A stretch of 64,000 nt of DNA. It comes from Burkholderiales bacterium. GTDB lineage: Bacteria; Pseudomonadota; Gammaproteobacteria; Burkholderiales; Burkholderiaceae_F. A program made the translations under genes and the position numbers. This document shows, one piece after another, positions 49,459 through 58,105 of this stretch. The notes under the pieces are model-generated. The model saw only the letters and a program-made list of their open reading frames with translations, was not told the origin of the DNA and did not search any database. Location: NCBI GenBank assembly GCA_016716275.1, contig JADJWR010000001.1, positions 434,001 to 498,000 of the forward strand, read 5' to 3'. Within the stretch, counting starts at the first letter, position 1; the number at the start of each line of letters is the position of its first letter.

Positions 49459-51504
49459 ATGGCTGATTACAGAACCGAGGACCTGAGGACCGTGGCCCTA
49501 GTCGGCCACGGGGCGGCAGGAAAGACCACCCTGGCCGAGCAGCTGCTGGCCAAGTCCGCGATGATCGGCGCACCGGGTGCGGTCGAACGCGGCTCCACCG
49601 TGTCCGACTTCGATCCTCAGGAGAAGGGCGCGCTGCATTCGCTGCGCTCCTCGGTCCTGCACTGCGACTACAAGGGATCGCGCATCCACCTGATCGACAC
49701 GCCGGGCTATCCGGATTTCCTCGGCCAGGCGATCGGCGCGCTCGACGCGGTGGAGACCGTCGCGGTGGTGGTCAGCGCCACCAACGGCATCGAGCTGGTG
49801 ACCCGCCGCATGATGGCCTGGGCCAAGGCGCGCAACCTGTGCCGGATGATCATCGTCAACAAGATCGACCATGAGCACGTCAACCTGCCGGCGCTGCTCG
49901 ACGAGCTGCAGGAGGCCTTCGGTGCCGAGGTCCTGCCGATCAACCTGCCGGCCGACGGCGGCAACCGGGTGATCGACTGCTTCGACCACGACCAGGGGAC
50001 GGCGGACTTCCTGTCGGTGGCCGACGTGCACCGCAAGGTGATGGAGCAGGTGATCGAGGTCGACGACGCGGCGATGGAGAAGTACCTCGAAGAGGGTGCC
50101 GTCGACCCGACGACGCTGCACGCGCCGCTCGAGAAGGCGCTGCGCGAAGGGCACCTGATCCCGGTTTGCTTCGTCTCGGCGCGCACCGGTGCCGGGATCG
50201 AGGATCTGCTCGACGTGATGGCGCGCCACCTGCCGAATCCCGCCGAGGGCAACCCGCCGCTGTTCTTCAAGGGCGACGGCGAGGCGGCCGATTCTTTCCG
50301 CTCCGAGCCCGATCCGGGCAAGCACGTGCTGGCGCACGTCTTCAAGGTGGTCAACGACCCCTATGTCGGCAAGATCGGCATCTTCCGCGTGCACCAGGGA
50401 ACGATCACCAAGGACACGCAGCTGTACGTCGGCGAGAGCAAGAAGGCGTTCAAGGCGGGTCACCTGTTCACCCTGCAGGGCAAGGACACGGTCGAGGCGC
50501 CGAGACTGGTGCCCGGCGACATCGGCGCGGTGGCGAAGGTCGACGACGTCGTCTTCGACTGCGTGCTGCATGACTCGCACGACGAGGACTTCATCCGCAT
50601 GAAGCCGCTCGAGTTCCCGAAGCCGATGTTCGGACTGGCCATCGCGCCGCGGCGGCGCGGAGACGAAGGGCGGATCTCCGAGATCCTCGCCAAGATGGCG
50701 GCCGAAGACCCGACCCTGTCGGTCGAGCACGACGCGCTGACCAACGAGACGGTGCTGCGCGGCCTCACCGAGCTGCACTTGCGCAGCATCCTCGAGCGAA
50801 TGAGCTCGCAGTTCAAGCTGGAGATCGACACCCGCCCGCCGCGGGTGCCCTACCGCGAGACGATCGCCGCGGCCGCCGAGGGACATGCCCGGCACAAGAA
50901 GCAGACCGGCGGCGCCGGCCAGTTCGGCGAAGTGTTCCTGCGCGTCGAGCCGCTGCCGCGCGGCTCGGGCTTCGAGTTCGTCGACCAGGTCAAGGGCGGC
51001 GTGATCCCGTTCAACCTGATCCCGGCTGTCGAGAAGGGCGTGCGCGAAGTCCTGGCGACCGGTTACGTCGCCGGCTATCCGATCCACGACCTGCGCGTGA
51101 CGGTTTACGACGGCAAGCACCATCCGGTGGACAGCAAGGAAATCGCCTTCGTTTCGGCGGGCCGCAAGGCGATGCTCGATGCGCTGCCGAAGGCCAGGCC
51201 GATCGTGCTGGAGCCAATCGTCAACGTCGAGATCGTCACGCCAGACTCGGCGATGGGCGATATCACCGGCGATCTGTCGTCGCGCCGCGGCCAGGTCACC
51301 GGCACCGGCAACCTCGCGGTGGGCATGATGGTCGTGCAGGGGATCGTGCCGCTGGCCGAGCTGGAGGGCTATGCAGGGCGCCTGAAGGCGATGACGCAGG
51401 GCAGCGGCAGCTACTCGATGGAGCTGGCCGACTACCAGCCAGTGCCGCCGGGCGTGCAGCAGCAGCTGGCCGCCAAGTTCAAGCGCAAGGAAGAGGACGA
51501 GTGA
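49459..51504 (+). CDS. elongation factor G-like GTPase (EF-G paralogue)
   Basis: 681 residues. GTPase motifs GHGAAGKTT (G1), DTPGYPDF (G3) and VNKIDHEH (G4), then EF-G domains II-V (VPYRETIAAAAEGHARHKKQ, given in part; KGGVIPFNLIPAVEKGVRE). The usual EF-G P-loop is AHIDAGKTT; here it is GHGAAGKTT, the mark of the 'EF-G-like' subgroup present beside true fusA. Its role is unsettled (recycling or specialised translation). AGGGAG lies 10 bases before the ATG. Confidence 0.9.
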   Translation: MADYRTEDLRTVALVGHGAAGKTTLAEQLLAKSAMIGAPGAVERGSTVSDFDPQEKGALHSLRSSVLHCDYKGSRIHLIDTPGYPDFLGQAIGALDAVETVAVVVSATNGIELVTRRMMAWAKARNLCRMIIVNKIDHEHVNLPALLDELQEAFGAEVLPINLPADGGNRVIDCFDHDQGTADFLSVADVHRKVMEQVIEVDDAAMEKYLEEGAVDPTTLHAPLEKALREGHLIPVCFVSARTGAGIEDLLDVMARHLPNPAEGNPPLFFKGDGEAADSFRSEPDPGKHVLAHVFKVVNDPYVGKIGIFRVHQGTITKDTQLYVGESKKAFKAGHLFTLQGKDTVEAPRLVPGDIGAVAKVDDVVFDCVLHDSHDEDFIRMKPLEFPKPMFGLAIAPRRRGDEGRISEILAKMAAEDPTLSVEHDALTNETVLRGLTELHLRSILERMSSQFKLEIDTRPPRVPYRETIAAAAEGHARHKKQTGGAGQFGEVFLRVEPLPRGSGFEFVDQVKGGVIPFNLIPAVEKGVREVLATGYVAGYPIHDLRVTVYDGKHHPVDSKEIAFVSAGRKAMLDALPKARPIVLEPIVNVEIVTPDSAMGDITGDLSSRRGQVTGTGNLAVGMMVVQGIVPLAELEGYAGRLKAMTQGSGSYSMELADYQPVPPGVQQQLAAKFKRKEEDE

Positions 51505-51541
51505 CGGCGGGCTCCGGTACGCCGGCAGCGATGTCGGATCA

Positions 51542-51572
51542 GGCGGCGCTCTGCGACGAACGCAGCGCCGCC
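51542..51572. other. hairpin between convergent genes, candidate terminator
   Basis: GGCGGCG-CT-CTGCG, loop ACGAA, then CGCAG-CGCCGCC: 7 + 5 bp with a 2-base bulge, placed between the convergent EF-G-like and pseudouridine synthase genes. No T-run. Just beyond, GACGCCGGC occurs twice (51577-51596 region). Confidence 0.4.
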
Positions 51573-51601
51573 GGCTTGACGCCGGCTGACGCCGGCCTGC
51601 C

Positions 51602-52453
51602 TCAGGCGAACGACTCGTCGGGGCGCAGGTAGCGCCACTGACCGGCCGGCAGTGCGCCGAGGGCGACGCTGCCGATGCGCACGCGCTTCAGCCCGACGAC
51701 TTTCAGTCCGACCGCCTCGCACATGCGGCGGATCTGCCGCTTTTTGCCTTCGCGCAAGACGAATCGCAGCTGCTCCTCGTTCTGCCACGACACCTTGGCC
51801 GGCCGCAGCGGCACGCCGTCGAGCGACAGGCCGTGGCGCAGCAGCTGCAGCCGGTCGGCGGGAAAGACCTTGCTCAGCGGACCATCCTGCTGCCCATCGG
51901 TCCCCGTCACACGGACCAGATACTCCTTCTCGATCGAGGAGTTCGCACCGATCAGCTGCCGGGCGATGCGGCCGTCCTGCGTCAGCACGAGCAGGCCGGT
52001 CGAGTCGATGTCGAGCCGTCCGGCGACCGCCAGCCCGCGCAGATGCGCGCGCGAGTACTCGACCCGTGCCCGGTCGCCGGGCCAGCGGTTTTCCGGGGTC
52101 ACCAGTGCGATTGCCGGCCGGTAGCCGTCCTCGGCCTGACCGCTGACCAAGCCGACCGGCTTGTGCAGCAGGATCGTCACCAGACCCTCCTGCGCGCGGC
52201 GGGCGCACGGATCGATCTCGATCTTCTGCTCGGGACGGACGCGGGCACCCAGCGTGTCGACCACCGCGCCGTCGACGCGTACCCAGCCGGCGGCGATCCA
52301 CTCGTCGGCCTCGCGCCGCGACGCCAGTCCGAGTTCGCTGATCCGTTTCGACAGCCGCGGCCCGGCCGCGTTGCCGGCAGGGATAGCGGCGGCGCGCTTC
52401 TCGCGCGCCGCGGGATTGTCGGCGGCAGCACGGCCGTGGCGGCGCAGCGTCAT
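51602..52453 (-). CDS. 23S rRNA pseudouridine synthase, RsuA/RluB/E/F family (RluF-like)
   Basis: 283 residues. A basic, low-complexity N-terminal extension of about 32 residues precedes the S4 RNA-binding domain (RLSKRISELGLASRREADEW). The catalytic Asp is in GRLDIDSTGLLVLTQDG; EKEYLVRV, EGKKRQIRRMCEAVGLKV and LKRVRIGSVALG follow. The C-terminus LPAGQWRYL is like RluF, which modifies U2604, but RluB/RluE cannot be excluded. Confidence 0.85.
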   Translation of the reverse strand: MTLRRHGRAAADNPAAREKRAAAIPAGNAAGPRLSKRISELGLASRREADEWIAAGWVRVDGAVVDTLGARVRPEQKIEIDPCARRAQEGLVTILLHKPVGLVSGQAEDGYRPAIALVTPENRWPGDRARVEYSRAHLRGLAVAGRLDIDSTGLLVLTQDGRIARQLIGANSSIEKEYLVRVTGTDGQQDGPLSKVFPADRLQLLRHGLSLDGVPLRPAKVSWQNEEQLRFVLREGKKRQIRRMCEAVGLKVVGLKRVRIGSVALGALPAGQWRYLRPDESFA

Positions 52454-52548
52454 CGAGGGCGATGTTCGACGGAGAAAGCGGCAAGTGTCGCATTGAATCC
52501 GGCGCTTCCAGCCGCATGTTCTGAGCCGGCCATTCCGAGGGTGCCGCG

Positions 52549-52971
52549 ATGATCCTTTCCTGCCCGCATTGCCAGGCGAAGAACCGCGTCAAGTCCGAGC
52601 GCTTCAACGACGACCCCAGCTGCGGCAGTTGCGGTCAGCCGCTGCTTGCCGGCAGGCCGGTGGCGCTGACGCAGGCGAACTTTGCCGACGTGCTTGCCGC
52701 GAGCCGGCGGCCGGTGGTGGTCGACTTCTGGGCGGCCTGGTGCGCGCCATGCCGCGGCTTTGCGCCGGTGTTCGAGCAGACGGCAGCCGGCCACCCGGAG
52801 TGGCTGTTCGCCAAGGTTGATACCGACGCCAACCCGCAGCTGAGCCAGCAACTGTCGATCCGCAGCATCCCGACGCTCGCCGTGTTCCGCGACGGCGGGG
52901 TCGTCGACCGCCTCAGCGGTGCGCTGCCGGCCGCGCAGTTCGAGCAGTGGCTGGCCGCCGCGTTGCGCTGA
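52549..52971 (+). CDS. trxC: thioredoxin 2 (zinc-containing)
   Basis: 140 residues. The N-terminal zinc domain has two CxxC pairs (CPHC at 5-8 and CGSC at 25-28), then a thioredoxin fold with active site WCAPC and cis-Pro in SIPTL. Cytosolic disulfide reductase, often part of oxidative-stress responses. GAGGGTGCCGCG precedes the ATG. It is divergent from the RluF-like gene. Confidence 0.95.
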   Translation: MILSCPHCQAKNRVKSERFNDDPSCGSCGQPLLAGRPVALTQANFADVLAASRRPVVVDFWAAWCAPCRGFAPVFEQTAAGHPEWLFAKVDTDANPQLSQQLSIRSIPTLAVFRDGGVVDRLSGALPAAQFEQWLAAALR

Positions 52972-52995
52972 GAACTCCGACTCCGACGCCGGTCT

Positions 52996-54363
52996 TCAGG
53001 GCGTGCGCAGGTGCCAGGCCTTCAGTCGGGTGAACGTCTCGATGCCGTAGGTCGACAGCGTCAGGCCGATGCCTGAGTGCTTCACGCCGCTCCACGGCAG
53101 CCGCGGGCTGACGCGGTCGCAGCAGTTCCAGTAGACGCTGCCGGCGGCGACCTGCGCCAGGATTCGCTCGGCGCGCGCCGCATCCTGCGTGTAGACGCCC
53201 GCGGTGAGACCGTACTCGGTCTCGTTCATCAGCCGTACCGCTTCGTCGTCACCCGCCACTTTCTGGATGCCGATGATCGGGCCGAAGCTCTCCTCGCGCA
53301 TCAGCGCCATGCCGTGATCGACCTGGCTGAACACGGTCGGCTCGAACCAGTTGCCCGGCGGGTCGAGCCGGCGGCCGCCGGCGAGCAGGCGCGCGCCCTT
53401 GCGGCGGGCGTCGGCGACCTGCGCCTCGAGCACCTCGAGCTGCGCCTCGCGCGTCAGCGGGCCGATGTAGCTCGACTCGTCGGTGGGGTCGCCGATCCGC
53501 AACCCCTTCACTTCCCTGACGAAGGCTTCGACAAAGGCGTCGTGGATTCTCTCGTGCACGTAGATGCGTTCGACCGAGCAGCAGCTCTGGCCGGTGTTGT
53601 ACATCGCCCCGTCGGCGAGCGACGTCGCGGCGCCGGCGATGTCGACGTCGTCGCACACGTAGGTCGGGTCCTTGCCGCCGAGCTCGAGCTGCAGCCGGAT
53701 CATTCGCGGCCCGATGGCCTGGGCGATCTTCGCGCCGGTCGCGTGCGAGCCGGTGAAGAACACCCCGTCGACCGGCTGCGCCAGCAGCGCGCCGCCTGCC
53801 TCGCCGGCGCCGACGATCACCTGGAAGACGTCCTGCGGGACGCCCGCCGCGTGCAGCAGGTTGCCGATCTCCAGGCCGGTCAACGCCGCGTATTCGCTCG
53901 GCTTGTACAGCACGCCGTTGCCGCCGAGCAGCGCCGGCACGAAGACGTTCGCGCCGACGAAGTACGGGTAGTTCCAGGCCGAGATGTTGGCGACCACGCC
54001 GAGCGGTTCGTAGGTGATGCGCTCGCGCATGCCGTCGGCGTCGAACACCGCTCGTGCCGCCAGCGTTTCGCCGGCGGCACCGAGGAAGAAATCGATGCGG
54101 CCGAGCAGGCCGTTCAGCTCGTTGCGCGACTGGCGGATCGGCTTGCCCACCTCGGACGTCAGGACCGCCGCCAGCCGCTCCAGGTGACCGACGACGCCTT
54201 CGCGAAAGCGCCGGATACAGGCCAGCCGATGTTCCAGCGGCAGCCGAGCCCAGGCCGGCTGGGCGGCGCGCGCGGCGCGGTACTTCACGGCCACCGACTG
54301 GGTCGTGTCGGTCGCGAGCTCGGCGATCGTGCTGCCGTTGGCGGGGTTGGTGACTTTCAGCAT
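52996..54363 (-). CDS. aldehyde dehydrogenase
   Basis: 455 residues. NAD-binding NISAWNYPYFVGANVFVPAL, Glu in LQLELGGKDPTYV, catalytic Cys in YNTGQSCCSVERIYV and PWSGVKHSGIG are ALDH signatures. It belongs to the aminoaldehyde/succinate-semialdehyde-like group by eye. It is the last gene of a minus-strand cluster with a gamma-glutamyl hydrolase, an Fe-alcohol dehydrogenase and a glutamine-synthetase-like ligase, so a glutamylated aminoaldehyde is a likely substrate (inference). Confidence 0.9.
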   Translation of the reverse strand: MLKVTNPANGSTIAELATDTTQSVAVKYRAARAAQPAWARLPLEHRLACIRRFREGVVGHLERLAAVLTSEVGKPIRQSRNELNGLLGRIDFFLGAAGETLAARAVFDADGMRERITYEPLGVVANISAWNYPYFVGANVFVPALLGGNGVLYKPSEYAALTGLEIGNLLHAAGVPQDVFQVIVGAGEAGGALLAQPVDGVFFTGSHATGAKIAQAIGPRMIRLQLELGGKDPTYVCDDVDIAGAATSLADGAMYNTGQSCCSVERIYVHERIHDAFVEAFVREVKGLRIGDPTDESSYIGPLTREAQLEVLEAQVADARRKGARLLAGGRRLDPPGNWFEPTVFSQVDHGMALMREESFGPIIGIQKVAGDDEAVRLMNETEYGLTAGVYTQDAARAERILAQVAAGSVYWNCCDRVSPRLPWSGVKHSGIGLTLSTYGIETFTRLKAWHLRTP

Positions 54364-54395
54364 GGGTCGCGGCGATCGTCGAGAAGCGGCGGGGT

Positions 54396-55166
54396 TCAGC
54401 CGGCCGCACTGCAGGCGGCCATGAAGTCGGCGAGCAGCGGCGCGCCGGAAAGCAGGTGCGCATTGTCGCCGACGTGGAATTCCGGATGCCACTGCACGCC
54501 CGCCACGTACGGCTGCCCGGCGCGGCGGAACGCCTCGATCACGTCGTCCGGCGCGCTCGCCTCGACGACGAACCCCGGCGCGAGGCGCCGGATGCCCTGG
54601 TGGTGCACGCTGTTGACCGTCGCCGTGGGCTGTCCGGGGTAAAGCTGCGCCAGCCGCGTGCCGGGCTCGATCGCGATCTGGTGATGATTGCGGTCGTACA
54701 GCTGCGCGCTGCGGTGAAACAGCGGCCCGGGCTTCTGCAGCGCCAGGTCCTGGTAAAGCGTGCCGCCGAAGGCGACGTTCAGCACCTGCAGGCCGCGGCA
54801 GATGCCGAGCACCGGTTTGCCGCGGCCGACGAAGGCGCGCAGCAGTGCGATCTCGTACTCGTCGCGGATGCGGTCGCCGGTCCACTCCGGCCGCAGCGGC
54901 TCCTCGCCGTAGCTGCCCGGCCACATGTCGGAGCCGCCCTCGAGCACCAGACCGTCGAGCAGTTCGGCGTAGTCGTCGAGCGTCACGTCGCCGCGGCGCG
55001 TCTCGCCGTCGGGCGACGGGATCACCAGCGCGAGTGCCCCCTGCGACTGCACCCAGTGCGCGATCGACTGCTCGACGTACTGCAGCGTCTTGCCGGTGAA
55101 GACCGGCCGGTTCGGGTCGGCATGGAAGAAGCAGGCGGAAACGCCGATCTTCAGGCGCTGCGGCAT
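54396..55166 (-). CDS. gamma-glutamyl-amide hydrolase, PuuD-like (peptidase C26)
   Basis: 256 residues of the class I amidotransferase fold. Nucleophile Cys in VLGICRGLQVLN, His-Glu pair in VQWHPEFHVG, plus LVLEGGSDMWPGSYGEEP and SVHHQGIRRLAPGF, as in PuuD and related enzymes. These cut the gamma-glutamyl bond to release the amine product and glutamate. It sits 32 bases before the aldehyde dehydrogenase gene and 83 after the alcohol dehydrogenase gene. Confidence 0.88.
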   Translation of the reverse strand: MPQRLKIGVSACFFHADPNRPVFTGKTLQYVEQSIAHWVQSQGALALVIPSPDGETRRGDVTLDDYAELLDGLVLEGGSDMWPGSYGEEPLRPEWTGDRIRDEYEIALLRAFVGRGKPVLGICRGLQVLNVAFGGTLYQDLALQKPGPLFHRSAQLYDRNHHQIAIEPGTRLAQLYPGQPTATVNSVHHQGIRRLAPGFVVEASAPDDVIEAFRRAGQPYVAGVQWHPEFHVGDNAHLLSGAPLLADFMAACSAAG

Positions 55167-55249
55167 GTCAGTGGCGTCCGGCTGCCCGAAGCCACCGACA
55201 GGCTCCTCCGCGGGCGGCGAGCGAAAGCGGGCGTGGCGGTCGCTTCACT

Positions 55250-56383
55250 TCACATCGCCTGTTCGAAGAAGCGCGTGAAGTCGGCGGCGGTGCACCGTCG
55301 CGGGTTGGTCTGGTGGCAGATGTCCTTCTGCGCGATCTCGACCAGCCGGGCGATCTGCTCGCGCTTCACGCCGACCGCCGAGAGGCCGGGCGCGACGGCG
55401 ATCTCGCGCTTCAGCCCGGCGAGCCATGGCACGAACGCCTCGCCGCTGCCGGCACCGACGACGTGCGCCAGTTCGGCGAACTTGGCCGGCACGGCCTCGT
55501 GGTTGAAGCGCATCACCGGCTCGATCATCAGCGCATTGGCCAGCCCGTGGTGCAGGTCGCACACGGCGCCGAGCGCGTGCGCGCAGGAGTGCACCGCGCC
55601 GAGGTCTTTCTGGAAGGCGATCGCGCCCATCATCGAGGCCATCATCATGTCGCTTCGGGCGGCGAGGTTGCCCGGCTCGCGCACTGCGGCGGCCAGCGCG
55701 CGGGCGGCGATGCGCGCGCCCTCGAGCGCGATGCCGTCGGCGAGCGGGTGATAGGCCGGCGACAGGTAGCTCTCGACATTGTGCGTCAGCGCGTCCATGC
55801 CGGTGGCGGCGGTTACCGCTGGCGGCAGCGCCAGCGTCAGTTCCGGGTCGGCGAACACCACCCTGGCCAGCAGCTTCGGCGAGAAGACGATCCGCTTCAG
55901 ATGGGTGTCGTCCTCGGAGACGACGCTCGAGCGGCCGACCTCCGAGCCGGTGCCGCTGGTGGTCGGCAGGGCGATGAAGTAGGGCAGTTCGTTGGTGATC
56001 GCTCTCACCTGCGGGTGGTCCCAGGCGTACTCGAGCACGTGACCGTCGTGCACCGCCATCAGCGCCACCACCTTGGCCACGTCGAGCGCCGCGCCGCCGC
56101 CGAAGCCGATCACGCAGTCGGCGCGGTGGGTGCGGTAGGCATCCGCGCCATCGGTCACCTGCGAGGCGGTCGGATTGCCGAACACGCCGGAGAACACGCC
56201 GACGTCGAGTCCGGTGCGCAGGTGGGTCATGAATTCCGCCAGCACCGGCAACCTGGCCAGCGCCCGGTCGGTGACGATCAGCGGCCGGCGGAAGCCGTGG
56301 TCGCGCAGGTGCGCGCCGGCGAGCTTGCGGGCGCCGGCGCCGAAATGGATCGTGGTCGGGAAGGAAAAGTGGGCGATGGACAT
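55250..56383 (-). CDS. iron-containing alcohol dehydrogenase
   Basis: 377 residues, group III ADH. NAD-binding VIGFGGGAALDVAKVVAL, ALPTTSGTGSEVGRSSVV and metal ligands in TGMDALTHNVESYLS and CAHALGAVCDLHHGLANAL. It oxidises a primary alcohol or reduces an aldehyde. ATG 56383 (MSIAHFSF) suits the family; longer starts run into the upstream small gene's neighbourhood. Placed between a small coupled gene and the PuuD-like hydrolase. Confidence 0.9.
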   Translation of the reverse strand: MSIAHFSFPTTIHFGAGARKLAGAHLRDHGFRRPLIVTDRALARLPVLAEFMTHLRTGLDVGVFSGVFGNPTASQVTDGADAYRTHRADCVIGFGGGAALDVAKVVALMAVHDGHVLEYAWDHPQVRAITNELPYFIALPTTSGTGSEVGRSSVVSEDDTHLKRIVFSPKLLARVVFADPELTLALPPAVTAATGMDALTHNVESYLSPAYHPLADGIALEGARIAARALAAAVREPGNLAARSDMMMASMMGAIAFQKDLGAVHSCAHALGAVCDLHHGLANALMIEPVMRFNHEAVPAKFAELAHVVGAGSGEAFVPWLAGLKREIAVAPGLSAVGVKREQIARLVEIAQKDICHQTNPRRCTAADFTRFFEQAM

Positions 56384-56480
56384 GGGCGGGCGCGGCGGTC
56401 TGGCTCGTGGCTGCTGGTCAGTGAAGTGCGAAAACGGCATAGCGTAAGCGAGGTGCGGGACCGGCCTTGCGAAGCGCGAA

Positions 56481-56645
56481 TCAGTCGATCCGCACAAAGC
56501 GCAGTTTGGGAATGTCGTTCGGCCACGGCACCGCGTGGGTGTTCGGGCGCATCACCCGGTTGATCCGGCGGTGGTACAGCGGCAGCAGCGGCGGGCCGTT
56601 CGCCGTCAGCCCGGCCCGCCCCAAGGGCGGCAGGCGGCGGTTCAT
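56481..56645 (-). CDS. 54-residue protein coupled to the PanE-like gene, unknown
   Basis: The ATG overlaps the stop of the upstream gene (ATGA), a strong sign of translational coupling. The sequence is basic and Pro-rich (MNRRLPPLGRAG, PLYHRRINRVMRPNTHAVPW) with no signal or membrane segment, and ends KLRFVRID. No family is recognised. Codon use looks like the neighbours. It may be a true small protein or the relic of a larger one. Confidence 0.45.
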   Translation of the reverse strand: MNRRLPPLGRAGLTANGPPLLPLYHRRINRVMRPNTHAVPWPNDIPKLRFVRID

Positions 56646-57568
56646 CCTGCGAACCCCGCCTCCCGCGCCTTCACCAGCGCCACCACCGTCTGGTTGACCG
56701 GCGTGGCCACGCCGACCTTCGCCCCTTCGCGCGGGATCGCGCCGTTGATCACGTCGATCTCCGAGCGCCGCCGCGCCAGGTGATCGAGCAGCATCGACGG
56801 CCGCGCGTTGCCGATCTTCCCGCCGAGGCGGCGGATGTGCTCGATCGGCTCGCCGACCTGGAGACGGATGCCGGCGGCCTTTGCCACCGCCACCGCCTCC
56901 TCGGCGCAGCCGCGCGCGACGCGCCAGGCGTCGTCGTTCGCCATCACCTCGCCGATCGTCATGCCGGTCAGGCAGCAGGTGCCTGAGAAGGTGACGTTCA
57001 TGATCAGCTTCTCCCACACCATGCGATCGAGGTCGTCGAACAGGGCTACCTTGAAGCCGGCCGACTCCCAGACCGCGGCCGAGGCTTCGAGCGCTGCGCG
57101 CGGCAGCCCGGCGAAGGCTCCGAAGCGCACCATCTCCATGCCGTTGTGGTGCACGTGGCCCGGCGCGCGCAGCGACGCGCCGAAGCCGCCTACCACGCCC
57201 ACCGCCAGCCGGTCCGGCCCGACGATCGGCGCCACCCGCTCGGCCGAGCCCAGCCCGTTCTGGATCGTCTGTACGACCGTGTGTTCGGCGAGCAGCGGCA
57301 GCGACGCGCGCGCCGCCGCCTCGACGTCGAAGGCCTTGGTTGCGATGATCACCAGCTCGCACGGGCCGATGCCGTCGGTCGTCGTTGCGGCGTGCAGGCG
57401 CACCGTGCGGTCGCCGCTGGCGCCCTCGACGCGCAGGCCGTGCTTGGCCATCGCCTCCGCATGATCCGGCCAAAGCGTCACCGCGTGGACCTCATGCCCG
57501 CTGCTCGCCATCAGCGCGGCGTAAACCGAGCCCATCGCGCCGCAGCCGATGATCGCGACCTTGGCCAC
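56642..57568 (-). CDS. ketopantoate reductase family protein (PanE/ApbA)
   Basis: 308 residues. NADPH-binding VAIIGCGAMGSVYAAL, TIQNGLG, Lys in VWEKLIMNVTFSGTCCLTG and the C-terminal domain DHLARRRSEIDVINGAIPRE with catalytic Glu/Asn type residues. Family members reduce 2-ketopantoate in pantothenate synthesis, but catabolic clusters often carry paralogues acting on other 2-keto acids. The context suggests the second option. Confidence 0.85.
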   Translation of the reverse strand: MAKVAIIGCGAMGSVYAALMASSGHEVHAVTLWPDHAEAMAKHGLRVEGASGDRTVRLHAATTTDGIGPCELVIIATKAFDVEAAARASLPLLAEHTVVQTIQNGLGSAERVAPIVGPDRLAVGVVGGFGASLRAPGHVHHNGMEMVRFGAFAGLPRAALEASAAVWESAGFKVALFDDLDRMVWEKLIMNVTFSGTCCLTGMTIGEVMANDDAWRVARGCAEEAVAVAKAAGIRLQVGEPIEHIRRLGGKIGNARPSMLLDHLARRRSEIDVINGAIPREGAKVGVATPVNQTVVALVKAREAGFAG

Positions 57569-57614
57569 TCCGTCCTCCTTCGGCTTGCTCGCGTTGACGT
57601 GGCGTGGACGAGAA

Positions 57615-57989
57615 TCAGTGGTCCGCCGGGTACTGGACGAGCTGCAAGGCGTTGCCGGCAGGATCGGCGAACGTCGCCAGCCAGCCGCCCCAGGACTGCC
57701 GTTCCGGCGCGCTCCGAAAGCGCACGCCGGCCGCGGACAGCTGCGTGTGTGTCTCGGCGAGGTCGGTCACGGCAAGAGACAGCCCGGTGAAACGTCCGAC
57801 CAGTCCGACTTCGTCATCGCCTGGGTCCCCTGCGACGGCCTCGATCACCAGATCGAAGCCGCCGGCGTCCAGCACCAGGTAACCGTGCTCGCTGCTGTCG
57901 TGCAGCAGCCGCAGGCCGAGGACCGAATTGTAGAAGTGACGCGCCGCCGGCAGGTCGTCGACGAAGATCCGCGCTGCGGCGAGCTTCAC
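57615..57989 (-). CDS. VOC-superfamily (glyoxalase-like) protein
   Basis: 124 residues with two beta-alpha-beta-beta-beta units: ARIFVDDLPAARHFYNSVLG and the C-terminal WGGWLATFADPAGNALQLVQ. The last Glu of the metal site in typical glyoxalases is Gln here (LQLVQ), so metal-dependent activity is uncertain. The substrate is unknown. Same strand as the surrounding catabolic genes, 46 bases before the PanE-like gene. Confidence 0.85.
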   Translation of the reverse strand: MKLAAARIFVDDLPAARHFYNSVLGLRLLHDSSEHGYLVLDAGGFDLVIEAVAGDPGDDEVGLVGRFTGLSLAVTDLAETHTQLSAAGVRFRSAPERQSWGGWLATFADPAGNALQLVQYPADH

Positions 57990-58105
57990 CTGTGCTGCCT
58001 CCGCGTCATTGTTCTACCCGTGCGGTAGACCATGGGCGCGGCGGGGCGCCACGGGTCGCGCCTGCCCGAAACAGCAGTGTGTGCAGCCTGCGTCCATCCG
58101 CTCTC

